Shown here piece by piece: positions 37,101-46,200 of a DNA stretch of 64,000 bases; position 1 is the first letter of the stretch, and each line of letters starts with the position of its first letter. The notes beneath the pieces were generated by a model. The model saw only the letters and a program-made list of their open reading frames with translations. It was not told the origin of the DNA and ran no database searches. The translations under genes and the position numbers were made by a program. The stretch comes from Methylocapsa acidiphila B2 (GTDB lineage Bacteria; Pseudomonadota; Alphaproteobacteria; Rhizobiales; Beijerinckiaceae), in contig NZ_KE386496.1 in the NCBI RefSeq assembly GCF_000427445.1, forward strand, positions 2,743,504 to 2,807,503, in the 5' to 3' direction.

Positions 37101-40100
37101 CAGATGGTCGGGCGCGCCCGACGGCGCGGCGTCATCGTCACCGCGCGGCAAATGATCGAGCATCAGACAATCGCCCGGCTCGCGGCCGTGGCGGCGCGCG
37201 CGCCCGACGTCGGCGCCCCGGAGATTTCGCCTTCCAACGACCGCCCGCGCGACGTCCCACTCACCCCCATCCAGCGCTGGTTCTTCGAGCTCAATTACGA
37301 AAAGCCCGAGCTTTGGACCCATGCGCTTCTTCTCGACCTGCGCAAGCCGCTGCCGGCGGGAACGCTCGAAGCCGCCGCCGCCCTGTTGCTTCGCCGCCAC
37401 GAGTCCTTGCGCAGCCGTTTTGACCGCGCGGCCGGCGCCTGGCGCCAGACGATCCTGCCGGACGCGGGCGAAAGCGGCATGACGCGGATCGCCCTGCCCG
37501 CTCTCGCGGAGACGGAGCGGCGCGCGGAAATCGAGCGCCTTTCGGCGGAGTTCATGCCGCTCGACCTCGGCGGCGGGTCGATGCTTCGACTCGTCCATTT
37601 CGAGGGCGAAGCGGGAACGCCCGGACAAATTCTCGTCGTCCTGCATCATCTCGTCGCCGACGGACTCTCGTGGCGGCTGATCGTCGAGGATCTCGATCAG
37701 GCCTGCCGCGACATTCTCGCGGGCTCGCCCACCCCGGACCCCGCGCCCGGCGCGCGCTTTTCCGATTGGTCGAACTTGCTACAGGGAGAGGCTCAGAAAC
37801 AGGGGCTCGCCGAAGAGGCGCAATGGTGCGGCGAGCAAATCCGGCGTGCGCCGTCGCTGCGGCCGGACGATCCCCAAGGCGACCGGCGCGAGGCGTCGAG
37901 CGCAAGCCTCGTCCTGTCTTTCGATGCGGATGAAACCGAAACCTTGCTTCGCCGCGCCGCGCCCTCCCGGCGCGCCAGCGTCGAGGATTTCTTGCTCACG
38001 GCCCTGGCGCTGAGCCTCGCCCGCCGCGAGGGGGCGGAAGGCGACGGAGAAAAGGCCGTCCTGATCGATCTCGACCGCCACGGCCGCGAGAGCGGCGACG
38101 CCGAGCTCGATCTGTCCCGCGCGGTCGGCTGGTTCACCAGCGTCGCGCCCCATCTCCTGACGGTCGATCCCGCGGCGCTTCCCGTCGCGAATTTGGCGCG
38201 CGTCAAGGAGCAGATCCGACGCGTCCCGCGCCGCGGCCTCGGCTACGGGATCGCGCGCTATCTCGCCCCCGAGGCGATCCGCGCCGCCCTGCCCGGAAAA
38301 TCCGACGGGATCATCTTCAATTATATGGGCCAGCTCGATCCATCCTTCGGATCGGACTCGCTCTTCGCCCTGGCGGACGGGATAATCAGAAGCGGCTCCA
38401 ACCCGGAATGGGAGAGGCCCTATGAGCTCGCCGTCAACGCCGACGTCGTCTCGGGGCGGCTCCGCGTGGCATGGGATTATGGCGCGAAGCGCTGGCGCCA
38501 TGAGACGATCGAAGCTCTGGCGAAGGATTTTCAGGACAGCTTGCGCAGCCTCGTCTCGGCTTGCGTCGCTTCCGGGGCGGGAGGCTACGCCCCCTCGGAT
38601 TTCCCATTGGCGCGGCTCGATCAGAATCAGCTCAAACTCCTCCTCGGGGAATCGAAGGAGATCGCGGATGTCTATCCGCTGACGCCGCTGCAAGAGGGTA
38701 TGCTGTTCCACAGCCTCTATGCGCCGCGCTCCGGCGTCTATGTCGAGCATTTGAGCTGCGTGCTGAAGGGCTCGCTCGACCCGCCGGCGTTCGAGGCGGC
38801 CTGGGGCCAGGTCATGCGCGAATTCGCCATCCTGCGCACAGGCTTCGCCTGGGACGGGCTCGATGCGCCCTTGCAACTGGTCCACGAGGCGGTCGCGCCG
38901 CCCCTCGTCGCGCATGACTGGCGGTCATCGCCGCACGAAGAACAGGAACGGCTCTGGGCCGAGCTTCTGGAGGAAGACTGGCGGCAGGGCTTCGACTTCG
39001 CGACCGCGCCGCTGATGCGTCTTGCATTGGCCCGGACCGGCGACAATTCGTGGAATTTCCTCTGGAGCCACCATCATATCCTGCTCGACGGCTGGAGCGC
39101 TCCACTCGTGTTGCGTAGGGCCTTCGACTGCTACCGCGCGCGCGTCTCCGGCGAGCGGCCCTCCCAGGCGCCGCGGGCTTTGTTTCGCGACTACATCGCG
39201 CATCTGCGCGGTCGAGATCCCACCGCGTCCGAGCGCTTTTTTCGAAGCTATCTCGCGGGCTTCAAGGGGTCCGCGCCGCCGCGCGACGAAGCGGCGACCG
39301 CGCCGGGCGCCGCGACTGAAAGCAAAGAATTCGCGCATTTCGAGAAAATCCTCACCCTGGACGAAGCGGCGACCGCGGCCCTGGAGGCGGCCGCGCGCGA
39401 TCTAAAGGTGACCCTCAACACGATCTTGCAGGGAGCGCTCGCCGTCCTGTTGGCGCGCCTGAGCCGGCGCCGCGAGGCGCTCTTTGGGATCTCCGTCTCC
39501 GGGCGCCCCGCCGAACTTCCCGGAATCGAGGAGATGGTCGGTCTCTTCATCAACGCGCTTCCCTTGCGCGTCGCCCTGCCGCCCGAGGCTTCGATCGGAG
39601 ACTGGCTGCGTGGGCTTCTGGCGCTCAACGCGGAGCTGCGCCAGCACGAGTCGACGCCGCTGGTCGACATCCAGGGCTGGAGCGAGACGGCGCGCGGCCA
39701 GCCCCTGTTCGACGTTCTCTTCGCCTTCGAGAACTACCCCGTCGACAAGGCGCTGAGCGAGCAGCAGGGGCCGCTCGTCGCGGAACAGATCCGCTTTAGG
39801 GAGCAGACCCATTACCCGCTGACCGTGGTCGCTTTTCCCGGACGGGAGCTCGTCGTCAAGTTCAACGCCGCCCCCTGCGCCTTCACGCCCGGCTTCATTG
39901 ATTTTCTTGTTTCCGGCTTTGGAAGCGTTCTGGCGGGGATCGCAAGATCGCCTGAGGGGGTTGTCGGGAATCTGTCCTTGCTGACGCCCGCCGAGGAGCA
40001 CCGGCTCATATCCGCGCAACGGGGCGAGGGCGTCTCCTTTGCGCATGCGGGCTCGCTCGCCGCGCTGTTCGAGGCTCAGGCGGCGCTGAGGCCCGAGGCC

Positions 40101-43100
40101 GTCGCGGTGAGCTTCGGCGACGCTTCGCTCAGCTACGGCGGCCTCAACGCGAGCGCCAACAGGCTCGCCCGCCATTTGCGCCGGCTCGGCGTCGGACCCG
40201 AGGTCCGCGTCGGCCTCCGCCTCGAGCGCTCGCCCGCGATGATCGTCGCCATCCTCGCCGTGATCAAGGCCGGCGGGGCCTATGTCCCGCTCGATCCCGC
40301 CCATCCGCAAGAGCGCCTCGCCTGGCTCGCCGAGGACGCGAGCCTCGCGCTTCTCCTGACCGAGGAGGCCCTGCGCGCGAATTGCCCCGAGCATTGGCCC
40401 GAGGCCGCCCGGGTCCCGCTGCTGCGCCTCGACCGCGACGCGGCCTTGTGGGCGGACGAGCCAGAGGACAATCTCGCCGACGCGAGCCTTCAAGACCAGC
40501 TCGCCTATGTCATCTACACCTCAGGCTCGACCGGCAAGCCCAAGGGCGTCCTCGTCAGCCAGCGCAATCTGGTCCGCCTCTTCGCCGCCACGCAGGAGTT
40601 CGGCTTCGGCCCGGACGACGTCTGGACCCTGTTCCATTCCACCGCCTTCGACTTCTCGGTCTGGGAGATGTGGGGCGCCCTGCTCCATGGCGGACGCCTG
40701 GTCGTGACGCCCTATTGGGCGAGCCGCGACCCCGAGGCTTTCTACGACCTCCTCCGCCGCGAGAAGGTCACCGTGTTGAACCAGACGCCCTCCGCCTTCC
40801 GCCAATTGCTCGCGAGCGAGGCTTTCGCCGCCGGCCGGCGCGATCTCGCCCTGCGCCTCGTCATTTTCGGCGGCGAGGCGCTGGATCCAGCCTGCCTCCT
40901 GCCCTGGCTCGCCCGTTATGGCGACGCGCGGCCCCGCCTCGTCAACATGTATGGCATCACCGAGACCACGGTGCATGTGACCCAAGCCGATCAGGATCTG
41001 GCCTTGGCCCAACAACGCCGCACGCAACAACATGCGGCGCAACAACACACGACGCAAGACCAAGCCGGCGGGCTCATCGGCCGACCCTTGCCCGATCTTT
41101 CCGCCTATCTGCTCGACGACGCCCTGCGGCCCGTCCCCCAAGGCGTCGAGGGTGAGCTCTACATCGGCGGCGCGGGCCTCGCACGGGGCTACCACAACCG
41201 CCCGGACCTCACCGCCGAGCGCTTCATTCCAGACCCCTTCGGCGGCGCCGGCGCGCGCCTCTACAAGACCGGCGACCGCGCCAGGCTGCGCGAGGACGGG
41301 CGCCTCGACTATCTCGGCCGCATCGATCTCCAGGTCAAAATCCGCGGCCATCGCGTCGAGCTCGGCGAGATCGAGGCCGCTATCAGACTATCCCCAAACG
41401 TCGAAGACGCCGTCGTCGTCCAACGGGGAGACGAGACAACGGACGGCGGCGGGACACTCGTCGCCTTTGTCGTGCCAAAGGCCGCGCAAGAGTTGGACGA
41501 CTCGCTTGGCGCCGAGGAACAGATCACCCAATGGCGCTCGGTCTTCGACGCCGCCTATTCCCCGTCGGCGCCCAAAGGCGACCCGCGCTTCGACATTTCC
41601 GGTTGGGTCAGCTCCTACACCGGGCAGCCCGCGCCAGCGGCCGAGATGCGGGAATGGGTCGAGCGCTCCGTGGAGCGCGTTCGCGCTCTCGGCCCGCGCC
41701 GGGCATTCGAGATCGGCTGCGGGACCGGCTTGCTCCTGCTCCGGCTCGCGCCGCATTGCGAGCATTATGTCGGCGCCGATTTCTCCGCCGCCGCACTGCG
41801 TTCCCTGCAATCCGCCATGGGCGACGACAAGAGCTTCGCCCATGTTCGCCTGCTTGAGCGCTTTGCCGATGATTTCTCTGGCCTCGAGGCAGGAGACTTC
41901 GACACGGTGGTGCTGAACTCCATCGTCCAATATTTCCCGAGCCTCGATTACCTGACCCGCGTGCTGAAAGGCGCCGCCGCGCTGCTCGCGCCGAATGGGC
42001 GCATCTTCATTGGCGACATCCGCTCATTCGCCCTGCTCCCGGCGTTCCATCTCGCCGTGGAGCTCGAGAAGGCGCCCGGGTCTCTTCCGAGCGCGGAGCT
42101 GAGGCGCCTCCTGCCCCTGCGTCTCCAGCAGGAGGAAGAGCTGGCGCTGGATCCGGGCTTCTTCACGGCCTTGCGCGATCAGCTCCCGGGCATAGGCAGG
42201 GTCGACCTGCTGCTGAAGCGAGGCGTCCATGCCAATGAGATGGCGCAGTTTCGCTATGATGCGATCCTCCGCCGCGAGGAAGAGACCGAGCCGTTCCGGG
42301 CCGACGCAGATCTCGACTGGACAAAGGAGGTCAAGGATCTTGCCGGCCTTCGGCGGATCCTCGAAGCCGATCAGGATTTAGCTTCGCTGCGGATCATGGG
42401 CGTTCCGAACCGCCGAATCGCAGGACCGGTCCATGCAGCCCGCTTGCTCGCCCGAGACGAATGCCCGGCGACCGTCGAGGGCTTGCGCCAGGCGGCCGCT
42501 GCGGCGCAATCGGCGGCAATCGATCCGGAGGCGATCTGGGCTCTGGGGGAGGAACTCGGCTATGAGGTCGCCATCCATCCCGGCGTCGAGACGGCGGAGG
42601 GCGTCTTCGACGTCACTTGCCGCCGCCGTGCAGGCGGGCGCGACGGCCAATTAACCTCCCCCACGATCCCCGCGCGCGCATTCGGCCCCGCCATGCGGCG
42701 TTACGCCAATGATCCGGCGCAGGGCCGCCGCATGCGCCGATTGGGGCCGAGGCTGCGCGAATTTCTGGGCCGCAGCCTGCCGGACTATATGATTCCCGGA
42801 TTTTTCATGGCGCTCCCGGCCTTGCCTCTCACCGCGAACGGCAAGGTCGACCGCGCCGCCCTGCCGGCGCTCGAGCTTCGCGACGACGCCGCGCAGGGCT
42901 ATGTCGCGCCCGAAACGCCTACCCAAAAAATCCTGATCGAGATCTGGACCGAGGTGCTCGGCGTCGCGCGGATCGGCATTCACGACAATTTCTTCGAGCT
43001 CGGCGGCCATTCCTTGCTCGCGACTCAAATCCTGTCGCGCCTGCGCAAGACCTTCCGCGTCGATCTTCCCTTGCGCAGCCTTTTCGAAGCCCCGACCCCG

Positions 43101-43235
43101 AGTCAATTCGCGGAAATTCTCGAAGCCAAGCTGATCGAGGCGCTTGATCAGCTTTCCGAGGAGGAGGCCGAGAGCCTGCTGCGACAAATGGCGCCGGCTG
43201 AAGCTACGGGCCTCCCCCGCGCGGCCAATGGCTGA
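34161..43235 (+). CDS. NRPS2: interface-like C-A(His-like)-PCP-E-C-A(Thr)+MT-PCP
   Basis: A 3,024-aa synthetase. The N-terminal C-fold domain (about 8-410) has lost its catalytic motif: HHxxxDG is replaced by SPLCADA (residues 117-123), as in hydroxylase interface domains. A1 (Asp622 in FDSSVAGLF) reads DSACIAEVWK, close to codes reported for His. PCP1 is Ser976 (LGGDSI). A full epimerisation domain follows (about 1030-1465; HHLVADG at 1162, VGWFTSVAP, FNYMGQLD). C2 (HHILLDGW, His1638) is the matching D-accepting type. A2 (Asp2164) reads DFWNIGMVHK, the Thr code. After its A8 region an S-adenosylmethionine methyltransferase is inserted (about 2440-2720; FEIGCGTGLLLL at 2517, FDTVVLNSIVQYF), predicting N-methyl-Thr. 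PCP2 is Ser2951. Bases 39989-41425 repeat in NRPS3. Confidence 0.95.
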   Translation: MTAAMDRMGFSISRQQEKLWRSRAALNGALAPIRARVLIDGPFDADRMGRAIAGLASRHEILRTGFETLPDMALPVQVIGDEDPAAMSWPGWSKNAAFAAEIISLAPESHVLELRLSPLCADAVSVATLFRELAALYRDGPDTLADEPLQYADYAAWQRELLAADEGEGRRYWFGQDAANAPALRLPLEAESEERLEPNPGRRACLTIPLPPETAAALRAFSACGATSAESALLAAWSILLRRHLGAEVFTLGFLCDARTAEIASAVGPYAHFLPFPIALGAGQTFGELAARLEADLALHREWREYAPDTARGLDFGFGCREAPPASLRAGSIALSLEAEDAPAEPCRLHLQSLIGTSEVSLALHYDSSRLGAEAAACMIKQLLALLADALPAPDKAWERLSLVGPSERLWLAARNGGPPRQPPVAGLHQLLDEPTRRAPEAVALCHAGAEITYYALDRRATALAGALIEAGLAAEDRVGLLMRNPLRMVEAVFAVLKAGGAYVPLDPAHPAERTTAILADADARFLVTEAKLADARAGFNGIVLLHEDQDASPRDASASRPSLPAIDPDQLAYLIYTSGSTGRPKGVAVSHAAALRSTLARHALYPEQVAGFLLLSSFSFDSSVAGLFWTLSQGGRLCLPQEEERRNPAALATLIERHSLSHVLCLPSLWAVLLEQDPGKLRSLRAAIVAGEACSPRLGALHARLAPGAKLYNEYGPTEGAVWSTVHEVGAEPDAIRVPIGRPIEGVRIHILDAAGVEAPRGIAGEIHIGGGGVARGYFRQPSLTAASFTPDPFGGAGARLYRSGDVGRWRLDGAIDFLGRSDDQIKIRGHRIELGEIEARLRLLPAVRDCAVLALEDEAGEKRLAAYLDLTASDDQEASDARERRIAGTADALKSALPDYMIPADWIVLAELPRNANGKVDRARLPAPDRAGTRRAYVAPRGPIETALAEIWQELLSVAPIGVDDNFFELGGDSILSIQMVGRARRRGVIVTARQMIEHQTIARLAAVAARAPDVGAPEISPSNDRPRDVPLTPIQRWFFELNYEKPELWTHALLLDLRKPLPAGTLEAAAALLLRRHESLRSRFDRAAGAWRQTILPDAGESGMTRIALPALAETERRAEIERLSAEFMPLDLGGGSMLRLVHFEGEAGTPGQILVVLHHLVADGLSWRLIVEDLDQACRDILAGSPTPDPAPGARFSDWSNLLQGEAQKQGLAEEAQWCGEQIRRAPSLRPDDPQGDRREASSASLVLSFDADETETLLRRAAPSRRASVEDFLLTALALSLARREGAEGDGEKAVLIDLDRHGRESGDAELDLSRAVGWFTSVAPHLLTVDPAALPVANLARVKEQIRRVPRRGLGYGIARYLAPEAIRAALPGKSDGIIFNYMGQLDPSFGSDSLFALADGIIRSGSNPEWERPYELAVNADVVSGRLRVAWDYGAKRWRHETIEALAKDFQDSLRSLVSACVASGAGGYAPSDFPLARLDQNQLKLLLGESKEIADVYPLTPLQEGMLFHSLYAPRSGVYVEHLSCVLKGSLDPPAFEAAWGQVMREFAILRTGFAWDGLDAPLQLVHEAVAPPLVAHDWRSSPHEEQERLWAELLEEDWRQGFDFATAPLMRLALARTGDNSWNFLWSHHHILLDGWSAPLVLRRAFDCYRARVSGERPSQAPRALFRDYIAHLRGRDPTASERFFRSYLAGFKGSAPPRDEAATAPGAATESKEFAHFEKILTLDEAATAALEAAARDLKVTLNTILQGALAVLLARLSRRREALFGISVSGRPAELPGIEEMVGLFINALPLRVALPPEASIGDWLRGLLALNAELRQHESTPLVDIQGWSETARGQPLFDVLFAFENYPVDKALSEQQGPLVAEQIRFREQTHYPLTVVAFPGRELVVKFNAAPCAFTPGFIDFLVSGFGSVLAGIARSPEGVVGNLSLLTPAEEHRLISAQRGEGVSFAHAGSLAALFEAQAALRPEAVAVSFGDASLSYGGLNASANRLARHLRRLGVGPEVRVGLRLERSPAMIVAILAVIKAGGAYVPLDPAHPQERLAWLAEDASLALLLTEEALRANCPEHWPEAARVPLLRLDRDAALWADEPEDNLADASLQDQLAYVIYTSGSTGKPKGVLVSQRNLVRLFAATQEFGFGPDDVWTLFHSTAFDFSVWEMWGALLHGGRLVVTPYWASRDPEAFYDLLRREKVTVLNQTPSAFRQLLASEAFAAGRRDLALRLVIFGGEALDPACLLPWLARYGDARPRLVNMYGITETTVHVTQADQDLALAQQRRTQQHAAQQHTTQDQAGGLIGRPLPDLSAYLLDDALRPVPQGVEGELYIGGAGLARGYHNRPDLTAERFIPDPFGGAGARLYKTGDRARLREDGRLDYLGRIDLQVKIRGHRVELGEIEAAIRLSPNVEDAVVVQRGDETTDGGGTLVAFVVPKAAQELDDSLGAEEQITQWRSVFDAAYSPSAPKGDPRFDISGWVSSYTGQPAPAAEMREWVERSVERVRALGPRRAFEIGCGTGLLLLRLAPHCEHYVGADFSAAALRSLQSAMGDDKSFAHVRLLERFADDFSGLEAGDFDTVVLNSIVQYFPSLDYLTRVLKGAAALLAPNGRIFIGDIRSFALLPAFHLAVELEKAPGSLPSAELRRLLPLRLQQEEELALDPGFFTALRDQLPGIGRVDLLLKRGVHANEMAQFRYDAILRREEETEPFRADADLDWTKEVKDLAGLRRILEADQDLASLRIMGVPNRRIAGPVHAARLLARDECPATVEGLRQAAAAAQSAAIDPEAIWALGEELGYEVAIHPGVETAEGVFDVTCRRRAGGRDGQLTSPTIPARAFGPAMRRYANDPAQGRRMRRLGPRLREFLGRSLPDYMIPGFFMALPALPLTANGKVDRAALPALELRDDAAQGYVAPETPTQKILIEIWTEVLGVARIGIHDNFFELGGHSLLATQILSRLRKTFRVDLPLRSLFEAPTPSQFAEILEAKLIEALDQLSEEEAESLLRQMAPAEATGLPRAANG
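39989..41425 (+). repeat. 1,437-bp direct repeat, copy 1 (NRPS2 Thr A domain)
   Basis: This copy encodes the end of the C-A linker and the A-domain core up to the A8 region. It matches 47937-49373 (offset 7,948) with no difference that I could find, including wobble positions. Identity breaks sharply at both ends: 39988 is C against G, and 41426 is G against A. In this copy the methyltransferase insertion begins just beyond the right boundary. Confidence 0.93.
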
Positions 43236-46200
43236 CCCGACCATGAGCAAACTCACCGGCCTGTCGCCGTCGAAACCGTCGCTGTCGCCGGCCAAAGCCG
43301 CGCTTCTCGAAAAACTGTTGCAAGGCCGACTCGCCGCAGCGCCGGCGGCGGACGTCATCCAACGGCGGCCGCCGGGGCCGGCGCCGCTCTCGTTCGCCCA
43401 ACAGCGGCTTTGGACGCTCGCACAGATCGAACCGCGCGACGCGACCTACAATATTCCGGCGGCCTTCCTGCTCTCTGGCCGGCTCGACCTTCGAGCGCTT
43501 CAGCGCTGCCTCGAAGAAATTTGTCGCCGTCACGAGTCGCTGCGCACGCGCTTCGAGACCAGCGACGGAGCCGTGGTTCAAATCGTCGACCCTCCCGGCC
43601 CGACGCCGCTCCAGGAAGAGGATCTGACGCATCTCCCGGAAGACGAGCGCCGCGCCAAAGCGCTAAGGCTGGCGCAAGAGGACGCCCTACGGCCCTTCGA
43701 CCTCGCCGCCGGCCCGCTGGTCCGTTTCCGCCTCTGGCGGCTTTCGGGCGCCGGCGGGGCAGCCCCGTCGGATTATGTTCTTTTCGCAAACTTGCATCAC
43801 ATCATCGCCGACGGATGGTCGATCGACGTCCTTACGCGGGAAATATCCGAAATCTACCGCGCCTTCGCCGCCGGCGCGCCTTCGCCTTTGCCCGAGCCCG
43901 CGATCCAATATGTGGATTTCGCCTCCTGGCAGCGGGGCCAGCTGCAAGGCGACCGTCTCGCCTCGGAGCTCGATTATTGGCGCCTGCAGCTCGAGGGCCA
44001 TTCCGGTCTTCTCGACCTGCCGCGCGACCATCTCCCAGCTCATGCGCCGCGCCGCGCCGGAGCGAGCCATGCCTTTCGCATCGAGGAGCCAGTGGCCCGG
44101 GGGCTGCGAGACCTCGCGCGGCGCGAGGAGGCGACCCTCTTCATGGTCCTGCTCGCGGGTTTTTACGTTCTGTTGCATCGCACCTGCGGCGAGACGGATC
44201 TATGCGTCGCGAGCCCGGTCGCAAATCGCAGTCGTCTCGAAACTGAGGGCCTCATCGGCTGCTTCGTGAACACGCTGGTCCTGCGGACGGAGCTCGCCGG
44301 CAATCCGACCTTCGTCGAGCTTCTCCGCCGCGTCCGCGAGACCGCGCTCGGCGCGCAGGCGCATCAGGATCTGCCGTTCGAGCGCATCGTCGAAGATCTG
44401 CGCCCCGAACGCGCGCTCGGCCGCAATCCGCTCGCGCAAGCGATGCTGACGCTGCAGAACCCGCCGGCGCGCAACCTGGCGCTGCCAGATTTGCAGCTGA
44501 CGGCGATCGAGCTTTCGACCGAGACCGCCAAATTCGACCTGTCTCTCGGTCTGACCGAAGAATCGGACGGAGGACTGAGCGGCGCGCTCGATTATGCCGC
44601 AGATCTTTTCTCGACGGCGCGGGCAAGCCGCATGGCCGAGCAGTTTTCGACGCTGCTCGAAGCCGCAATGGCCGACCCGACCCGGACCATCGCCGATCTG
44701 CCGCTGCTGAGCGACATGCGGCGCCGGACCGTCCTTGATCTCGGACGCAGGACCGAATGCGATTGGGGCGCGCAAGGCTTTGTCCCGGAGCTGATCGAGG
44801 CGCGTTGCCGTGAGCGTCCTTTCGCGCCGGCGCTGGTCTCGCGCGCCGAAGAGACGACCTATGGAGATCTCGCCCGCCGCGCCAACCGGCTCGCGCATGG
44901 GCTGATCGCGCGCGGCGTCGGAGCGGAGGACATTGTCGCGATTTATGCGCGCCGCTCGGTCGAATTCGTGATCGCCGCGCTCGGGATCATGAAGGCGGGC
45001 GCGGCCTTTCTGCCGCTCGACCCAGAGCAACCGCCCCTGCGCCTCGCCGCGACCTGCGCGGACGCCCACCCGAAAGCGGCGCTGGTTCAAGCCGGGCTCG
45101 TCTTTCCCGAAGGGGTCTGCGACGCGCCCGCCCTGCCGCTCGACGCCGCCGTCAGCGTCTTCGCGGAGGCCCCGGAGGAGAACCCGAGCCGACCCTGCAC
45201 GCCGGGTCAGCTCGCCTATGTTCTCTTCACGTCCGGCTCGACGGGACGCCCGAAAGGCGTCGGCATCCCGCATGAAGGATTGCGCAACCGCCTTCTCTGG
45301 ATGCGGCGCGACCTCGCCGTTTCGGAGGCCGACAGCATCCTGCATAAAACCAGCGTCGGCTTCGACGTTTCGGTTTGGGAATATTTGCTTCCGCTCATTT
45401 GCGGCGCGCGGGTGATTGTAGCAGACCCCGCGGATCATCGCGATCCGGAACGGATCGCCGAGCTCGTCGCTCGGCACGGCGTCACGATCTTGCACTTCGT
45501 GCCTTCAATGCTGGCCGGCTTTCTCGACCTCGCTAATTTGCAAGCCTGCGCGAGCCTGCGGCATCTCGTGTGCAGCGGCGAGGCTCTGCCGCCCGAGCTC
45601 AAGAGCCGTTGTCAGAAGAAGCTTCCGGGACGGCTGCATAATTACTACGGGCCGACCGAGGCGACAATCGACGTCAGCGCCTGGGAATGCGGCGCCGAGG
45701 ATGATGCGCCGATCGGCCATCCTGTCGCCAATACCGAACTCTACATCCTGGACGGGCGGCTAGCTCCGGCTCCGATCGGAGTAGCCGGCGAGCTTTACGC
45801 AGCCGGGGTTCAGCTCGCGCGGGGCTATGTCGGGCGGCCCGACCTGACCGCGGCCGCCTTCCTGCCCAATCCTTTCGGCGCGCCGGGAAGCCGCATGTAT
45901 CGCACCGGCGACCGCGCCCGCTGGCGCGAGGACGGCGGCGTCGACTATCTCGGCCGCCTCGACGGCCAGGTCAAAATTCGCGGCCATCGCATCGAGCTCG
46001 GCGAGATCGAGGCCGCGCTGATGCAATGCGAGGGCGTGACGAGCGCCGTCGTCGTCGCGACGAACGAAGAGGCCGGGCGCCGTCTCGCCGCCTATATCGT
46101 CGGCGACGCCGAGCCGGAGGCTTTGCGCGAGGCGCTCGCGCGCCGGCTGCCGGACTACATGACGCCGACTTTCTTCCAGCGCCTCGAATCCTTGCCCCTC

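Noticed and set aside
43144-43227. Upstream start for NRPS3 inside NRPS2
   Set aside because: The added residues are a basic out-of-frame reading of the NRPS2 C-terminus; the ATG overlapping the NRPS2 stop is better.
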